Shown: piece by piece, positions 26,001-40,751 of the stretch
Layout: every line of letters starts with the position of its first letter
Position numbering within the stretch: position 1 is the stretch's first letter
DNA from: Luscinia megarhynchos
Taxonomy: Eukaryota > Chordata > Aves > Passeriformes > Turdidae
Assembly: GCA_034336665.1 (NCBI GenBank)
Contig: CM067576.1
Span: 15,057,385-15,121,384 of the forward strand
Direction of reading: 5' to 3'
DNA length: 64,000 bases
The notes under the pieces: generated by a model
What the model saw: only the letters and a program-made list of their open reading frames with translations
Told to the model about the DNA's origin: nothing
Databases searched by the model: none
Translations under genes and position numbers: made by a program

Positions 26001-29000
26001 CTTAAAAACCTGGTATGCTTCTTTTACCAACAATCTCAGCAACAACAAAACTTGAAGTTTTTGTGTGGGTTCTGACTCCCTGTGTTTTATCAGCTACAAA
26101 AGTTTTTTCCTCTCTTGTATTATATTTGATAATGTTTTAGTATCATATCCTTTGTATTCTTAACTTGTATTATGGTTATACCTTTCATCTTTGACAAATA
26201 TTCTTAGTGCTGTCAGAGAGCACCATACTGTCTAAGGATTGCATACTACAGAAGCCAGGGGAAAATATCTACATGTCATTTGATAACAAGTTCCAAATGG
26301 AATAAGAAAAATGAGCTGTTGGCACTTAGGTTGGAATACTCAGGAAATGTTGAGGAGTAGTGTTAGAAGAGAGTATATCACAGATTCTGGGTAGCATGTG
26401 TATATTGTTTAATCTCAAATAGAGACGTCAACATCAATAAAACAACTGTTCTTTTTTTCCCCATAATACTACACTGAGACTCTATATGCTGTTTACAGTT
26501 GGAAGTTTATAGCTGATTTATAGTTGGAAAATTCAGTAGCTGAATTCCTCGATTTAATGTTGAATTTTTAGAAATGCCACTATTGGAGTTTCCCTACAGC
26601 CAACTCTTTAACTATGATCGCTCAAGGGCAGCTTTTCTTTTCTGTGAATAAGCAGAAGGAGGAAAAATTCTGTGAACTCTCTAATTAGCAATAAATTAAT
26701 TTTATTTAAAAATAGATCTGTTAGTATGTCTATCAACCTTGACATACGTTTAAATCCAGTGTTGCCATCCAGGAGAGAGATTTATCCCACTGATGTTTTG
26801 TTCCCAGAATTTCCAGGTATCTAAAATTTGGTTCTGCTGGCTGCTGCTTTCACAGGTATTTCCAGCTCTCATGCAGGAAGACTTTTTCCAAGAAGCAAAG
26901 GTGAACAGTGGGTTTAGCTGCAGTACATTATTTCAGTAACTGATTTAGAGTTCCAGACTACCAGTCAACATATACAGAAAATTCTTATAAAGTCGTTGAT
27001 AAAGAGATTCAGTCTGTTGTCCCTGTGAGCTCTTTGAATTTCTCCTGATGCTGTTAATGGGGAGTCAGTCAGCTTACAGATACACAGGTCTGAAGCAGAA
27101 TTTCACTCTGCTTTCAACAGGACATATGTGCATACATTTAGAGAAAGAATTAGATTTTGTATTTTCCTGGGCTTCAGCTCCTTTTTTCACTCCAAGGATC
27201 ATGATCTGTTAGAGCTAGAACAGTACATGGTGGTGTTACAGAGTTCTTGTACTACCACTCTACTCAGCAGAGCTATCTGAAACTGTCACCCTCTTGCTCA
27301 TCATTTCTGTGCGTCTGTAAACCTGTAATTACAGGTCAGGGCTGCATCCTTCCAGGGCAGAGACAAGTTTCTCTTACAGCTTATTCTCCACAGCTTTGCA
27401 AACCCTTTGTAGCTCCAAGAGGAAATTAGATTCTGTCTGTCTTCACATGTCATTAGTATTGCTTTCCTGTTTTCCAGTGCTGTTTTTTCTTCACTAGTGA
27501 TGTCAGAACTGTTTAAGTTGCTATTTTTAATTTCAAATCCCACTTGAAATTGTCAGAAAAGCAAAATCTGTAGGATTTTGGAAGACTGTTCCATGCATAA
27601 AGCTGAAAAATAAGACCTACTAGCACTTCTGGGCAAGTATTATTATATGGGGGGTATTCTGTTTAGCCTCACTTCAGGTTTGGAAGTGTTTAAAAAAAGT
27701 TCTTTATGGCCTTAACATTTGGCTTCTGAAAGAAGTAGTGCAAATTTCCAGCTCTTATTTGAAACACAAACCCCCAAATATTTGGAGGTGAACAGATTTT
27801 CAGCTTTTCTCAGAGTTTATCTGAATTATTTGAGTTATTGACAGCAAACTTTCTGTGCAAGTCAGTTGTGTGGTGCAGATTTTTTGCAGTGTAGCTGTGC
27901 TTAACACATGAAATTTTTTCTAGGCCTACTTGATAACACTTTTATTTAGTCAGTTTAGTGGTGCTTCAAGGTTTGATTTTTTTTTTTTGCTTCATAATCA
28001 GCCTACATTCAAAATATAGTTCATAAAAGAGGAGGATGAAAACTCATTTTCATTGTTAGGAATCATAAAATATCACAAGGTTTCTCTTTCTTTAGCAACA
28101 GATGAAAAAATAAGTGTATGAGAGAGACAATTCTGTGATGTGTTTCATTTCATGTGGTGTTTCTCTGAGTCCTGTTATTGTGTATCATCCCTATTGACTG
28201 CAGTGCCTTGAGTCACAGTGTTGATTTTTTAAAAGCTTTCACTTTTTCATTCTTTGTTCTCAAGGTTACATTATGCAAAACACAATGTTATATTTTTTGT
28301 ACTGGTACAGGCTGTATAAAAATATTTTTAATCCTGCTGTGAAAATTGAAACAGCTCTGCTCTGGGGGAGAGGCTTTGGGGCTGTTTCAAGTGTTCCCAG
28401 CTTCTAAAATGAACTGCTGTTTCTTCTGTCTGAAAAGGTGTGGGTCATGTCTCTTGCCTTTAAAAGTATTCCAAGGTGGTAATACTTGCACTTTCTTGCT
28501 TTGGTAATTTGATTTAGCTAATCACCATGAGGTGCAAACCACTAAGAATTATCCAAAAGTAGTTTTGCTGTTTAAATAATTATGAAGATGAAAGAGAACT
28601 TTTTCTACTTTACTATAAAGGTGAGAAGCCAGGCTAAAAATATGAGGGAGGTACGAGGAGAGGAAAGGACAGACTTCTGATTTTATTTCAATGGATTTGC
28701 ATTATGGATAAGAAGGAGCAAGCAAGTTGAATTAAATGCATTATTCAAAACTTCTGCTTTGACTTGATTAAATCCCTGCTCTACCAATCATTTTCCTTAC
28801 CATGCCACTTTTTTCTCTTTACTTTCTGGTGAGGTGGGGCATTGTGTCTTTTAATGTTTTGCTAATGTTCTCCACAGAGCTTTTATCCCAGCTGTCTGTA
28901 GCCTTTGGCCCCTCTCGGGTTTTTTGCACCAAAAATCCTCTGGATATGTGTGAGAATTGTGAGTTCTTCACTCCATCAGTGTAAAGACACTTTGCTGAGG

Positions 29001-30352
29001 GTACCACGGTCTGGGGGTTGTCTCTGTGTGGAACCCTTGGATCTGGTAGACTCTGGTAAGAAGTATTTAGTACAGAGAAAGCTATGAGAAAAGTTAGAAG
29101 TCAACCAGGTTAGCTTTCACCACAACTCTTTTGTGCATTTAAACCTTGACTGTATGTCTGTGCTCTGCCTTTTCCTCTGTGAACTACTGAAACTTTGGTA
29201 AAGTTCCTGACTATAATATACAGGTAAGTATGGAAATACTGGAGAAATCAAAATAACAAACGTCCCCACAAAAACCCCAAACATAAACCAACAAAAAAAC
29301 ATGAGCTGTAATTTTTTTCTGTTATCACTACACCTTTCTTGAAGTTTGCCCCAAAATAATCAGTTGTACATTGCTACTGGAACAGGACAATTTCATTGAT
29401 TCTTTTTTTTTAAATTTTTTTTCTTTAAATTTAAAAATAAGGAAATAAGTATGAACTCCCAAGAGGTTTTTTTACCAATATTTGCTGCTTGCTCCATTTG
29501 CATTTGCTATCAACACACGTATTCCTCAGCAGTCTGATTTTGTTAAAAGCTGAAAGGCTTTCACTGAGAAGCACAAAAGGAGTCTTTTCCCCCCATGCTT
29601 TTGTCCTACTCCAAAAAGCTTTCCTGTGAAGTATCTCCAGTAACACACACTGATTAAAAACATAATTTTCAAAACAATTCTGTCAATACTCCTGTATGGA
29701 ATGAAAAGGACTTGGTGCCAAAAGATGTTCCTTTTCTTAAAGAGACCAGTAAGACAGGACAGTAAGCATACTTATGGAGATTCTTAAGTGCCTTGCAGAA
29801 ATAGTTGCTACAGTCAATTTTGAGTGAATTTTGACCAGGCAGCTGTAATTTTCTGCAGCTAATGAACACTTTTTTGGTACTCAAGGAGAAGGAATAAGAT
29901 CTATCAAATGACAGAGTTCTCTGAAATCTTTTTATCAGAACAAAGAATGTACAATAAGTTTTTTGAACTGTTATTGAACATTCTAAATATCTACTATGAA
30001 AGGCCAGTAGTAAACCTCATACATGAGATGGGATTTTAGGAAGAAAACTGTTGGTCACCCAATCTCTCATTAATACCTTGGAAAGACACTGATCCTGTAA
30101 TGTCTTAGTATTTGCATGTGCTGTAGGCACTCCATCTTGGGTCCCATTGTGGTGATCATCATCTTAGATTTTGAAATTTGAGCTAATTCGTTTGGTCAGC
30201 CTCCCAAATTGAAGAAAGCTTGTACAAATGGCTGCTGCCCAATGCTCTCATTTTTTTAATGCTGTGGAAGCAGATTCCCCATGTGGTTTGGCCAGTCAGC
30301 TGTGCTTAACACACAGCAGAAAATACTTGTGTTGAGGGGAAGCTGTGCATGA

Positions 30353-30637
<285 letters not shown>

Positions 30638-32762
30638 TAGTTATTGTGTGGTCAACTGCTTTAGGGTTTTTATTTCTGTCAGGTTCTGGTTTTTTCAGGT
30701 TGGTTTGTTTTTTTAACATGCTACTAACCCAGTTGTCTTTCTGTCTGATGATCCTCATAAACACATGCAAAAAAATAGCTTTCCAAATGGATAAGTAATT
30801 TGTGACACAAGGATTAGCAAAAGTTATTCTGTGTTTTGGTGGACAATTTACTTTTAAGCTTTAAAAGTCTCATTCAAGTGCCTTGCTGGAGGTCATGTGA
30901 GGAACACAAGGATTATTATCAGTTCTTTATCCTCTTTTGCTGCTGAACTGTGTGGCAGCTTGTTTCCATTTATAAATGAAGGCAAGAGGTTAGAATTGTT
31001 CTCGAATAGGTGCTTTGTGCTAGCCACTGTGCTGTAGTTAAACTTTCAACGTGTGTAAACAATTGCTTATATATACTGATTCAATGACTGGTGTCTGTTG
31101 AACTTATTTATGTAGATAAACCTTGTGAAGTAAAACCTCTCTTCTCTGTAAAAGATTCAAGATCACTCTTATAATGACAATATTGCAAACATGTTATTTA
31201 ACACTCTGATTAAGATTATATCAGAACTTTCAAGATAAATGCCACAGTACACAATATACAGTACACAAGTATGTTTATTTTTAAAATGAGTTCTGTATTA
31301 TGAAATATGTGGGATTTCTGTGTTGAATTTGTACTACTGTTTGGTAAGAAATTGATACAGGTGAACTTCTGTTTGAGAAAGCATTTAAGAATATGCTTTA
31401 CATTTCTGTCCAAATTTTGTTTTACTGGAATTTACAGATATGCTAAAATTCTTGTGACACTGTTGCCTGAAATAATTTCTATGCGTAAGTAGGCAGAGTG
31501 AGACTATTATTAAAATTCTGCGTAGTGATATTCACAAGCAGCAAATGCAATTATGGACTTTGCACTGAGTGGATAAAATCTAGTTTGTTTGGGTTTTTTT
31601 TTTTTGTAGTTCAGCGTAGAATTTCCATTGATAGCATTTGATTCAGAATCTCATACCTGCAGCCAGCTGTTATACAACCAGTATATAGATAGTATATATC
31701 GGCTGATTATAATGTGTGAGAAAACTATTGCCATAATTCAGACTTAAAGATATTTTCATTGAGAAAAGTTTTGCTATGACAGTGTCTTTTAATTGTTCTT
31801 GTAGCAAGGACCTCTTATTTTCCTATTTTCCAGTTTTGTGTGTAAGGTGGGAAGCTGGAGAGTCAGAGGAAATCCTTTCTTTCTGTTTACAGCATTGTTT
31901 AAATGGCCAACAAGGTCTTGCCGTCTCTCTGCATTGCTGAGATGACTAAATCTTATTGGGATTCACAAACTAGATATCCCTCCTCTCATCCTTCCACAGC
32001 ACGCCTGGAAAATATTTGCAGGAAATACCTGTCATGTCAGTCCTTAGGCAAAGCAGAAAATTAAGTTATGTGTCCACTTTTCAATGAGAGCACTTGTTCT
32101 CCTTCAGACATACAATGTGGTACTTCTTTTATCTGATTTAGAGTAGAGGTTTGATGCAGATCACATATCTTTCAAGAAACAATCCTAAAAACAGGAGGTA
32201 TTGAGTGGTCAAAGTTGTTGTTTCACTTGGTATGAAAATTTAATACTCATTATTTCATAGAAAGGGTAGAAGTTGAATTTAGTATAGAAGTTGGGATGCC
32301 TGGAGCAGAGGTCATTTGTGGATTTGTGAGCTCTGCTGCAGCAACACAAAGGTAAAAGGGATTTAAATCAGGATACTACGTGTAGCCTGCCTATTTCATT
32401 GCAATAATAAAGTCCATTAAAGAATGGAGATAAAGTAACACTTCAGCTGTGTTTTGAAGCCCTGTCACCCTGCTTTAGAAAATGTTTGGTCGTCATAAAC
32501 ATCCTGATGAAAACCTGCCTGTGCACTCTTTATGAGTCACTTAAAGCAGAAATGCTGGTGGGTAGATGGCAGGATGAATAAGATTGAAAGTGACTTTCCA
32601 GGTCATCCAATGCAGGTGCTGAAGTCATAATCACTTCTCAAAAGTGGTTAAGCTGCGTGCTTGAAGAAGGTTGGTTTCTTGCCCTACTGATCCTGTTGGA
32701 TGCCTGTTTCACCCCTGCTTTCTTGTACTAGTTAGATATTCTATAAATTCTACTCCAAGTGG

Positions 32763-32786
32763 TTTCATGCCTATGAAGGCATGAAA
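32763..32786. repeat. short perfect inverted repeat
   Basis: Ten-base arms TTTCATGCCT and AGGCATGAAA flank a 4-base loop ATGA. Small hairpins like this occur by chance in AT-rich introns and no function is claimed. Confidence 0.9.
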
Positions 32787-35700
32787 TTAGTACTCACTGC
32801 TTGAGCCTACAATTTTTTTTTAAGGTAGTGTTTTCTCTGGCCCTCCTGGGACCTTCATAACACATTTCATGAAAACAGTTGTAATTTCTTGTAGACTTAA
32901 TTTCATTAAACTGAATATTCCAGTCTTTTTTTAGCTTTCTCATGCAGGAGTATGTTAAGAGAAATGCAGAACTGGCATTAGTTCTTCACTAGGAATAACT
33001 AGTACCTTCAACAATGTCCCAGGTGAAAATTTGTATTACACTATGGCATTAATCCTGCCTTTCTTCACAACTGCATATCACGGGTGAGAGTCCTGTTCTG
33101 GAACAGTACAGCAAGGTCTTTCCCTTCCTTACTCATTTTCCAGCAGTGGGTTCTTCCTAGCTTTTTGAAGAATTTTTTTGTATAGTGCTAAGAGCACATG
33201 ACTTGGTATTTGATAACACTGTTTACATAAATCAGTGTTCTTAATGTTGCTGCAGTCCTCACGGTTACACTCCTCAGTTATTTTTGTATTTGTTCTGATC
33301 ATCTTTGATCCTAGCAATGCTGATTTTGTTTCATTAGAAATTTCATCAACACACAAATACTAAAGAATATTAATGTCAAGAAGGAAGAGCTTTCCTTACA
33401 GTCATTCTCTGTATTGAGCACAAACTTTCAGTGCAGTACAATTACTGACATTCCTTTTACATATCTTTACTAATTGTCTTAGTCTTATACCAAATACTTC
33501 TATGAAATCCAGTTCAGATATACATTGTTTAAAAAAGAGGTTATTGTCAAGTCAGGTCATTTTAGTTGTAATGAGAGATTTTTATCCTGTTTCAATGCAT
33601 GTTAATGTCTCTAAAGTCCTTCTATTCTTCTGCTTCCTTTCTTCCTTTCCTCCTCTCATCTTACTGATGCCAAAGCTGAATGCCTTCTTAACTGCCTGGA
33701 GTATTTTTTTTCCTCATGTCATTGGGTTTACTGAAATTTGTGGCCAATATCAAGTTTTTGTTAACCTAGATTTGCAAAAATATAGATTAATTTGCAAATT
33801 AGAAATTCTTGTGCAGAAGAATTGTATATAAAATATAAAACATGATATAGAGGAGGTGATACCATCTATTAAGATACAAGAGAGCATTTTCAGGTCAGGT
33901 TTCAGTCTAGGGCAGTCTTAGTGAGAATGCTCAAAGTGTAAGAGAGGACTATTCCCCATTAGTTTAAGAACTATTGGTTTTGAGAAATGAAATCCTGGGT
34001 TTTTTCCATGTATAGCTAGTTGCACTCTGAGGTCCTTTAAAAACAGATGTTTGTTGAATATTCAGTTTTGCTAAGATGCTTCTAAACCTGTGGGCTATCA
34101 TGTCCAAGGGAGCCTACTTGGAGGTGTTCTACTTCTCCCTTTCTTTTGTTATTCTCCAGCACAATAAACAGCAGGGCTATAGTACCAGAGGGAAACCAGT
34201 TTTCCTACATATTATTTTTTAAATAATTCATTATAATTCATTTTTTCCCAACTTGCAGGCAACAGAGAGTTTTGGGTTTTTTTAGTTGAATATTTACTTG
34301 ACTCAGTAAATACCTGTCTGTTCTGCACCCTACCTCTGCCACTGCAGTTTGTATTGCTGAGTTTCTGATGATTCTTGAGAATGATTATTTCTCTGCTGTT
34401 TCCTGCTTCTCTGGAATTGTAACTGTTGAAGGGAATGTCTCAGCTTATCATCCATAAGACTGGTGAGAGCTCAAAGGCAATAAGAAGTACAAGGCAATTT
34501 GATGAATATTTCATATTCCTATAAACTAATAAAATATCATATTGCCCATCCTCAACCTAACAGAAGGTATTGTGATTATTTTGAATATTTTTAAATGCAA
34601 GTATTCAAGATTCATCTGGTACATCTGGACCTTTGTCCATTTCAATTATGTCATGCCACATAAAGACAAAAATTTGCTACAATTCCTTCTTATCGTGCTT
34701 CATAATGTGTTAGGCCTGGCTATATTTATGTTATACAGAGGTAAAATTCAGTATCTGCTTTGTGAAAGTGGATTTTTGTTTTGGGGCTCTTTTTTTCCCC
34801 ATTTCTTTGTTGCTGTGGAACAAACAAGAATGTACCGAGTTTCTCCTTAGAAGCACTTTCCATAGTGTATTAACAATGTGGCATTAAAGAAGCAGATCAA
34901 AGCTCTCCTGTCAGGAGGCCTCAGCAGACAGGGAGCTCCCCATACTGCTATACTGACCAGGGAAAAGCACACTCAGACAGGGGAGAATGCTTTGCTAATG
35001 AATGAAAAATAATTGTTTTCAGGACATTTCATTTATGTAAAAGCCTGGAGTGTTTGGAGCAGAAATCATCAGAATTTTTTTTTCTACTTCATGACAAAAC
35101 CACCAGAGAAGCACACTAGGTTAAAAAATTTCTGTTCAGTAAGGGAATCTGGAAAAAGCCAGAAGCAGAGTCAAAAGAGTACCATTCCTCCCTGTCGCAG
35201 TGGAGCCCAGTACTAAACACTTCCTAATCAGATCATCTGTGAAAGCTCATCAACAAGAGAAAGAGAAGTCATCTTTGTGTGCTCAAGGTGACTTTATGAG
35301 CACTTTGAAGTTGCTGAAAAGAAATCAAAGCAGCCTTTTGCTGAAGCTTTGAGTACTCTGCAGATGGCTGCTCTGGCTATCGATCAAAGTGTAATCAGGT
35401 CACACGGAACAAATGGTGGCACTGCAGGAGCTGACCAGGCAAGGCTTTTCTGGGCTAGAGGCGAGTGTGTTTGATGCCAGGCAAGAAACTGATCTCCAGC
35501 AGTGGGATGTTCAGCACACCAGGATAACATGGCAACACGTGACTTTCACCAATTGCACACTAAGTGGAAACCTAAACAAATGATTCCTGGGCCCCTGACA
35601 CCTAGCATTTTAAAAGTTGTTAATTTTTTTCCCTTCCTTTTATTAAACTTAATGTATATTCCATCCCCTTGTCTCTTCAGATGAGTCTGTTTTGCATCAT

Positions 35701-38700
35701 GGCCCTTGCAGGGAGGGTATTCCTCTATCAGCAGGAGGTGGTCTTATCAAAGTCCACCTTTTTTCATCTTGCCCATCATCTCTATATTCAGATTTCCTGA
35801 TCTGGATTCTGTGCCAATTCAACCTGTACAGTTCTGTGTGTGGAAGGGAGACATGGGTTGCTTAGCAAGCAGTGATGAATTCCACCTCTGTCCGTTCTAG
35901 TGTGGCTTCCTTGGGACAGGTACTTTGATCTTTAGTTGTCCTTAGAAATTTCATCTCAAGTATGTAGAGAAAAGGTATCATTTCAGTGGCATCATGCACA
36001 CTGAAAATGAACAGGAAATCCTTGACTCCTCTTCAGTGTGGAGATAAGATGATTCAGGAAGAGCTAAAATAATCCCTAGATGACTCTTCTGTGTGGTCTG
36101 AAGAGGGGAAGGAAATTTAGAGTCACCATCAGTGCATATGATCAGGGTGGGCTGTGTACAAGGGAGCCAATGTTTGTAAGGTTTTAATAACACACACCCC
36201 CACACTCACCTGGAGGTTGGGCTTTCAGACTAGAGCTCAAATAACACCTGAGGTACATTACCCTACAGCTAGGCAAGAGGGAAGTATTTTCCTTTTTTTC
36301 ATTATATCTTAGTTCAGCTTTGCAGCATTTTCTGCATCCTGAGAGTTCTCATAGCACAAACAAGGTGTTTGCAGTGTTTGCAAATGAAGGAAAGAATTTT
36401 ACAGGAGCTCTGCAACAAACTCCTAATGCTTTCAAGCTACCAGGAATTAAATCTATAAAGGAATGCAGTATAAAAATATCTAGTTTGTGCCTATTAGCCC
36501 TAGACCATACCTTTTTTAAAATTAATCTACAGTTGAATATGGAGAACATCTATAATCAAAAAGACAACCAAAATGTGAATGCTTTTAAAACTTTTCATAC
36601 ATTTTGTCTTTTATATTCAGTTTGAACAAGAGTAAATTTTTTCTTATTACAAATAACCCTGAATGTTATCAAGGGATTATTGGAAACAAAATGGGACCTT
36701 TTCAGAAAGTCCATATTCAGAAAGTATCAAATGTATTTGCTAAAGTTTGGGAAAAGTTTACATGTCCAGGAAGGCATCTCTTATGCAGTAAGATATTTTC
36801 CAAAAGAAAAGAATATATTTCTAACAAAAGCTCTGATAATCTTATATCCAGTAAATTGTGGAAGTATGGAAAGCTGATGGGTTAGCACTTTATAGTCCTG
36901 TTTTGAGAAGATACAACTTTTACATGGTAAATATTCACCTTTTGTTTATTTTTTAGGATCTCAGTCATAAAATGTTATACTATAGGCAATTTTTTTTTTC
37001 TGTAGGTCTGGTATTCTTTTCAGATGCCTTGTAACTGCTGACTTCTTCAAGAAAAAAATAAGTATTTATTAAGTACTATTGGAAAATACTTGTGATATTG
37101 TTACACACCTTAGCAGGGTGGTAGTGTATGATCAGACATTATGCTTTGTTTTCACTATTTTCCTTGGGGGCCACATGTGATTAGGTCCTTCTTTTTGAAA
37201 ATTTTTTAGACCACTGAAAGGGATGGAGATGGTACTGAAAGCTAATAATGGCTTATTCTTCATGGTATCAGGTTACTTAAGCAGTCTGCTGTCTTTTTCA
37301 AAATGAAATAGCTTCTTCAACATAATACAGCTTTTATGAAATAGTAATATTTATCGGGTACTGGAATCCTTGGATGTCAGGACTCCTGCTTTAGAAGACA
37401 ATGCAAACTGAGACTATCACACAGTGATCACATACCTGTGAAAAGAAGTGCAATATGTTTCGACAGTAATTTCATTTCTTAAGATAGAGGGGTTTTTCCC
37501 TATATATCACTACAATTGTCTTTTGTTCATCAATTGCATTAGAGAATGAATTCAATTTTTTTTAGATTAGTTTTCAAAACATCTAGGGGCAGGAGGGCAC
37601 TTGTTTGAGTCTGTTGTCAGTCTGATCTGTATTTGCTCTTGGTCACTGATGGCAGCAACTCAAACAGTTAATGCCAGTGCTCTTGCTAATGCTGTTCAGC
37701 TCATGCTGAAGTAAAGTGGGGGAAGAATGAAAATTAATATTTGAGTCACTGCAAAACTGTGGACTAAGATGAAATTTGACTAGGTGTTTTGACTGTTAAC
37801 AAAACAACAGCAAACAAAATGGAATCAACTCTTATCCTACCCTGGCAAAGAGTCCCTTGGTTCCCTATGGACAGTATTTGGACTGGGGTGAGATGTGGCA
37901 ATGCTCATTAGGTTCCTTCTCCGAAAAGAATTCAATTTGCTTCTTGAGGAGCAAGCCAAATGACCAGATTGGTGAGTGTGCTCTGTATTTGGGTCACTGA
38001 TACTTGTCCATTTGTCCTAAGTTTCTAGAATAGGAATTGGAGATTCATCTCTCAAATATGAGCTTAACCCTCCTCAGTGGCTCTTGTTAAAGAAAAGAAA
38101 TATTCTCCAGCAGGGTTGTAATTTTTTTGTTTAGGTGATTTAGTTTTGGTTTTTTCCAAAGTCCAAGTTTTCTTTACTTTTTCTTACTGATGCTCAAATG
38201 CAGAATATTACATCATTGGTCACTGAACACGAAAGCAATTTCATTGGTTTTGTTACAGCAAGTAGAAGCCAGGGATGAATAACAAGATCATCTTTAGTTT
38301 TGATAATGACATTAGATTTGCGTTGAGGAAGGGTTGACCTTTCAGTACACAATCCTAGGAAATATTATTTTACTTTGAAATAACAGAAGACATTGAATTA
38401 GAAGCAGCATTGACAAAGTTAAAAATTAAAATCTTTTCATCCCTTGACCATACCTTGCTCATGATGAAAGCTTTGTGAAACAAGTTAATTTTGTTATCAT
38501 TTGCTCATGTTATTTGGTACTGCTAGTCAGGCTGATAAATTCCATCCATATTTTGCAAAACCAAGCTACTTTCTCTTACGAGATGCATTCCCATTTTCCT
38601 ATGTCATAAGTTTATATATTGAAGTCAAAGTTAGTATTGCTCATGACAGTAGTCATTCATTTTAAAAGTCAGCATTATATTATCCAGCTTTGGCAGTTCT

Positions 38701-39249
38701 AGGGGAGTTATTCTCTGGCTAATTCTTCTGTCTTCTATCCATCTGACACCACTATAGTTGATGTGGGAAAGTGCTACTGCAAATTTACTAAGATGTTGCA
38801 TTGGTGTGCAGGTCTACACAGGGAAACTATTCTAGTTTTAGAAAAGTTTGATACCCATGCCACTTGAGTATCCAATGTGTTTTTGACACAGTGTCCAAAA
38901 TTATTTGGATAGAAATTCAAGATATCTTTTACGTATTAAATACTCTGACTCTTAGGTAAACTTTTTCTTGGTATACATTTCTTCTGAGCAAAAATGAAAC
39001 ATGAATAATGTTATTACTCTAAGTAGCCTGAAACATGTTTTGTGAATGAACATTTATAAAGGAAAAAGATGTCTAAGTGGTTGAGAGAAATAAAGATTAT
39101 CGTCTTTATCATTTATGTTGTAGTTATAAATGAGTTGGGGTTTATTTTTACCCTTTTTCTTATGCTATTATTAAGGTGTGTTTTTTTAATGTTGTTTTTA
39201 CATGAGGAAAGAGAAGTCATTAAGTAGATTATTATGTACTTATATTTCA

Positions 39250-39360
39250 AGGTATACTTCAGGAATAATTCAGGATGAAAGAGACCTCAGGAGGTCCCTA
39301 GTCTAGCCCATTAAAAAAATGGTCAGCTCTGTGGTCAGACCAAGTTACTCAGCCAATAAT
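39250..39360 (-). mobile_element. possible reversed CR1 3'-end relic
   Basis: The stretch includes 'gaaagagacctcaggaggtc', 'ctagtctagccca' and 'gtggtcagaccaagttactc'. This looks like a decayed reverse complement of the CR1 3' region, whose antisense form commonly reads as 'gaggtcatctagtccaacc' followed by 'agaccaggttgctcagg'. Divergence is considerable and the borders are guesses. Confidence 0.5.
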
Positions 39361-40662
39361 CTCACTTAAAAACAAGGTAATATAACAGAAGAAAAAAGGC
39401 AATATGGGAGTCAGTATTTGGCTCTATGTGGAAGAATACACCTTTCAACTCTGGCATGATGTGAGCTGGTACTGTGCAACATTGGAAAGAACACCTTGTT
39501 AACAGTAGGAGTCTGCATTGCATGGATGGAATCAACTCCACTGCTAAATCCAGGCTCTTTATTGATATGTGAAAGTTGATTATTTGAGTATTTAGTGGAT
39601 TTTGCATAAACTTACACATCAGATTCCTGGTAAAATCACCACTTTTAGCCGGTTTTCATAAACAGTTAATTCACAGTCATCATACATTAGAAATTAATAT
39701 TTGTCCATTATTAGACACAGCATTATTCAAGGCAAATATACCTATTGTGGGCTGCTATGGGAGCAAGTTTCATAAAAGCACAGCAGGCACCTGAATCTGA
39801 CTGGGTGGGAGCCCGTCAGTGAAAATCAGGGGAATCCAAGGAACCAACGGTTTGTTGGTGGAATAATTGTCCCTTCAACAGCTGACTTCTGGAAGAATGA
39901 TCTGCACCAAAATGTTACACAGACAACCTGAGTGATACTGAAATGCTGGTAAGTTACATTTTTGCTTGTGAATTATGATTTTATTCCTTTGGGAACTTTT
40001 TGTGTCTGGATGCTTGTAACCTGTTCCTGACACACAATCTGGGGATTCATTCTGTAAAGGGACAAAGAGCACAACAGTAGATTTTTTTCTTTTTACCTAT
40101 GGTCCTTCTCTAGCTTCTTTTCTTTGCAGACCAAAAATGAATAATACAAAGAGTGATATTAGTGACTCCTATTCTGTTAGAATTATTATCATAGGGTATC
40201 ATGCCAAGGAACTTCTCATTTCTCCACATAACAACTAACAGGAATGTATAGGAGATCAGATGTGCATCAAAGTTCTGCAAGTGTAATGCTTTTCTGCTGT
40301 AAGTTGTTTATGTTGCTGTAGTATAGGTAGGTAGTGGTAGTACTGTGCACATGTATTACTTAGAGTACTGCTTTCCTTTCAGGTTTCAGTAACAACTTTC
40401 TTCAAGTCCTGCAAGTTCCACAGCATTATAGGTAAATGCATGACACTTATCTCCTGCAAAATCAACATACTTCCTATCAAAGTTGTTGTCTTGCTGCCCA
40501 AGAAGAATTAGCTTTTACTTCTCTCTATTTTAATTTTGTCTTTGGGAAAATGGCGTTAAAGAACTGGTTTTTACATTTTGCGATGATGGCAGAAAAGCTG
40601 GCATCTCACTATGTCCAAAATTAGCATTTTACCCCATAGTGTGCTATGTACAGTGTAGCTGG

Positions 40663-40751
40663 TCTTTTTTTCTTTTTTGCCCTTTGATCTTTTTTTCTCT
40701 CCCCCCTGTTTTCTCCTCCCTTCTCCCCCATTGCCCCTCCTTCCCCTTTCC
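40663..40751 (+). repeat. polypyrimidine (polypurine on the other strand) tract
   Basis: About 90 bases are nearly all C and T, with only a handful of purines (for example near 40679, 40686 and 40730). The tract changes from T-rich to C-rich along its length. Minus-strand frames here are Lys/Arg/Gly/Glu-rich because of the composition. Confidence 0.9.

Noticed and set aside
34860..35500. GC-richer, less AT-biased stretch resembling a decayed element
   Set aside because: No terminal repeats, no CR1 or LTR blocks and no coding signal could be identified, so no call is made.
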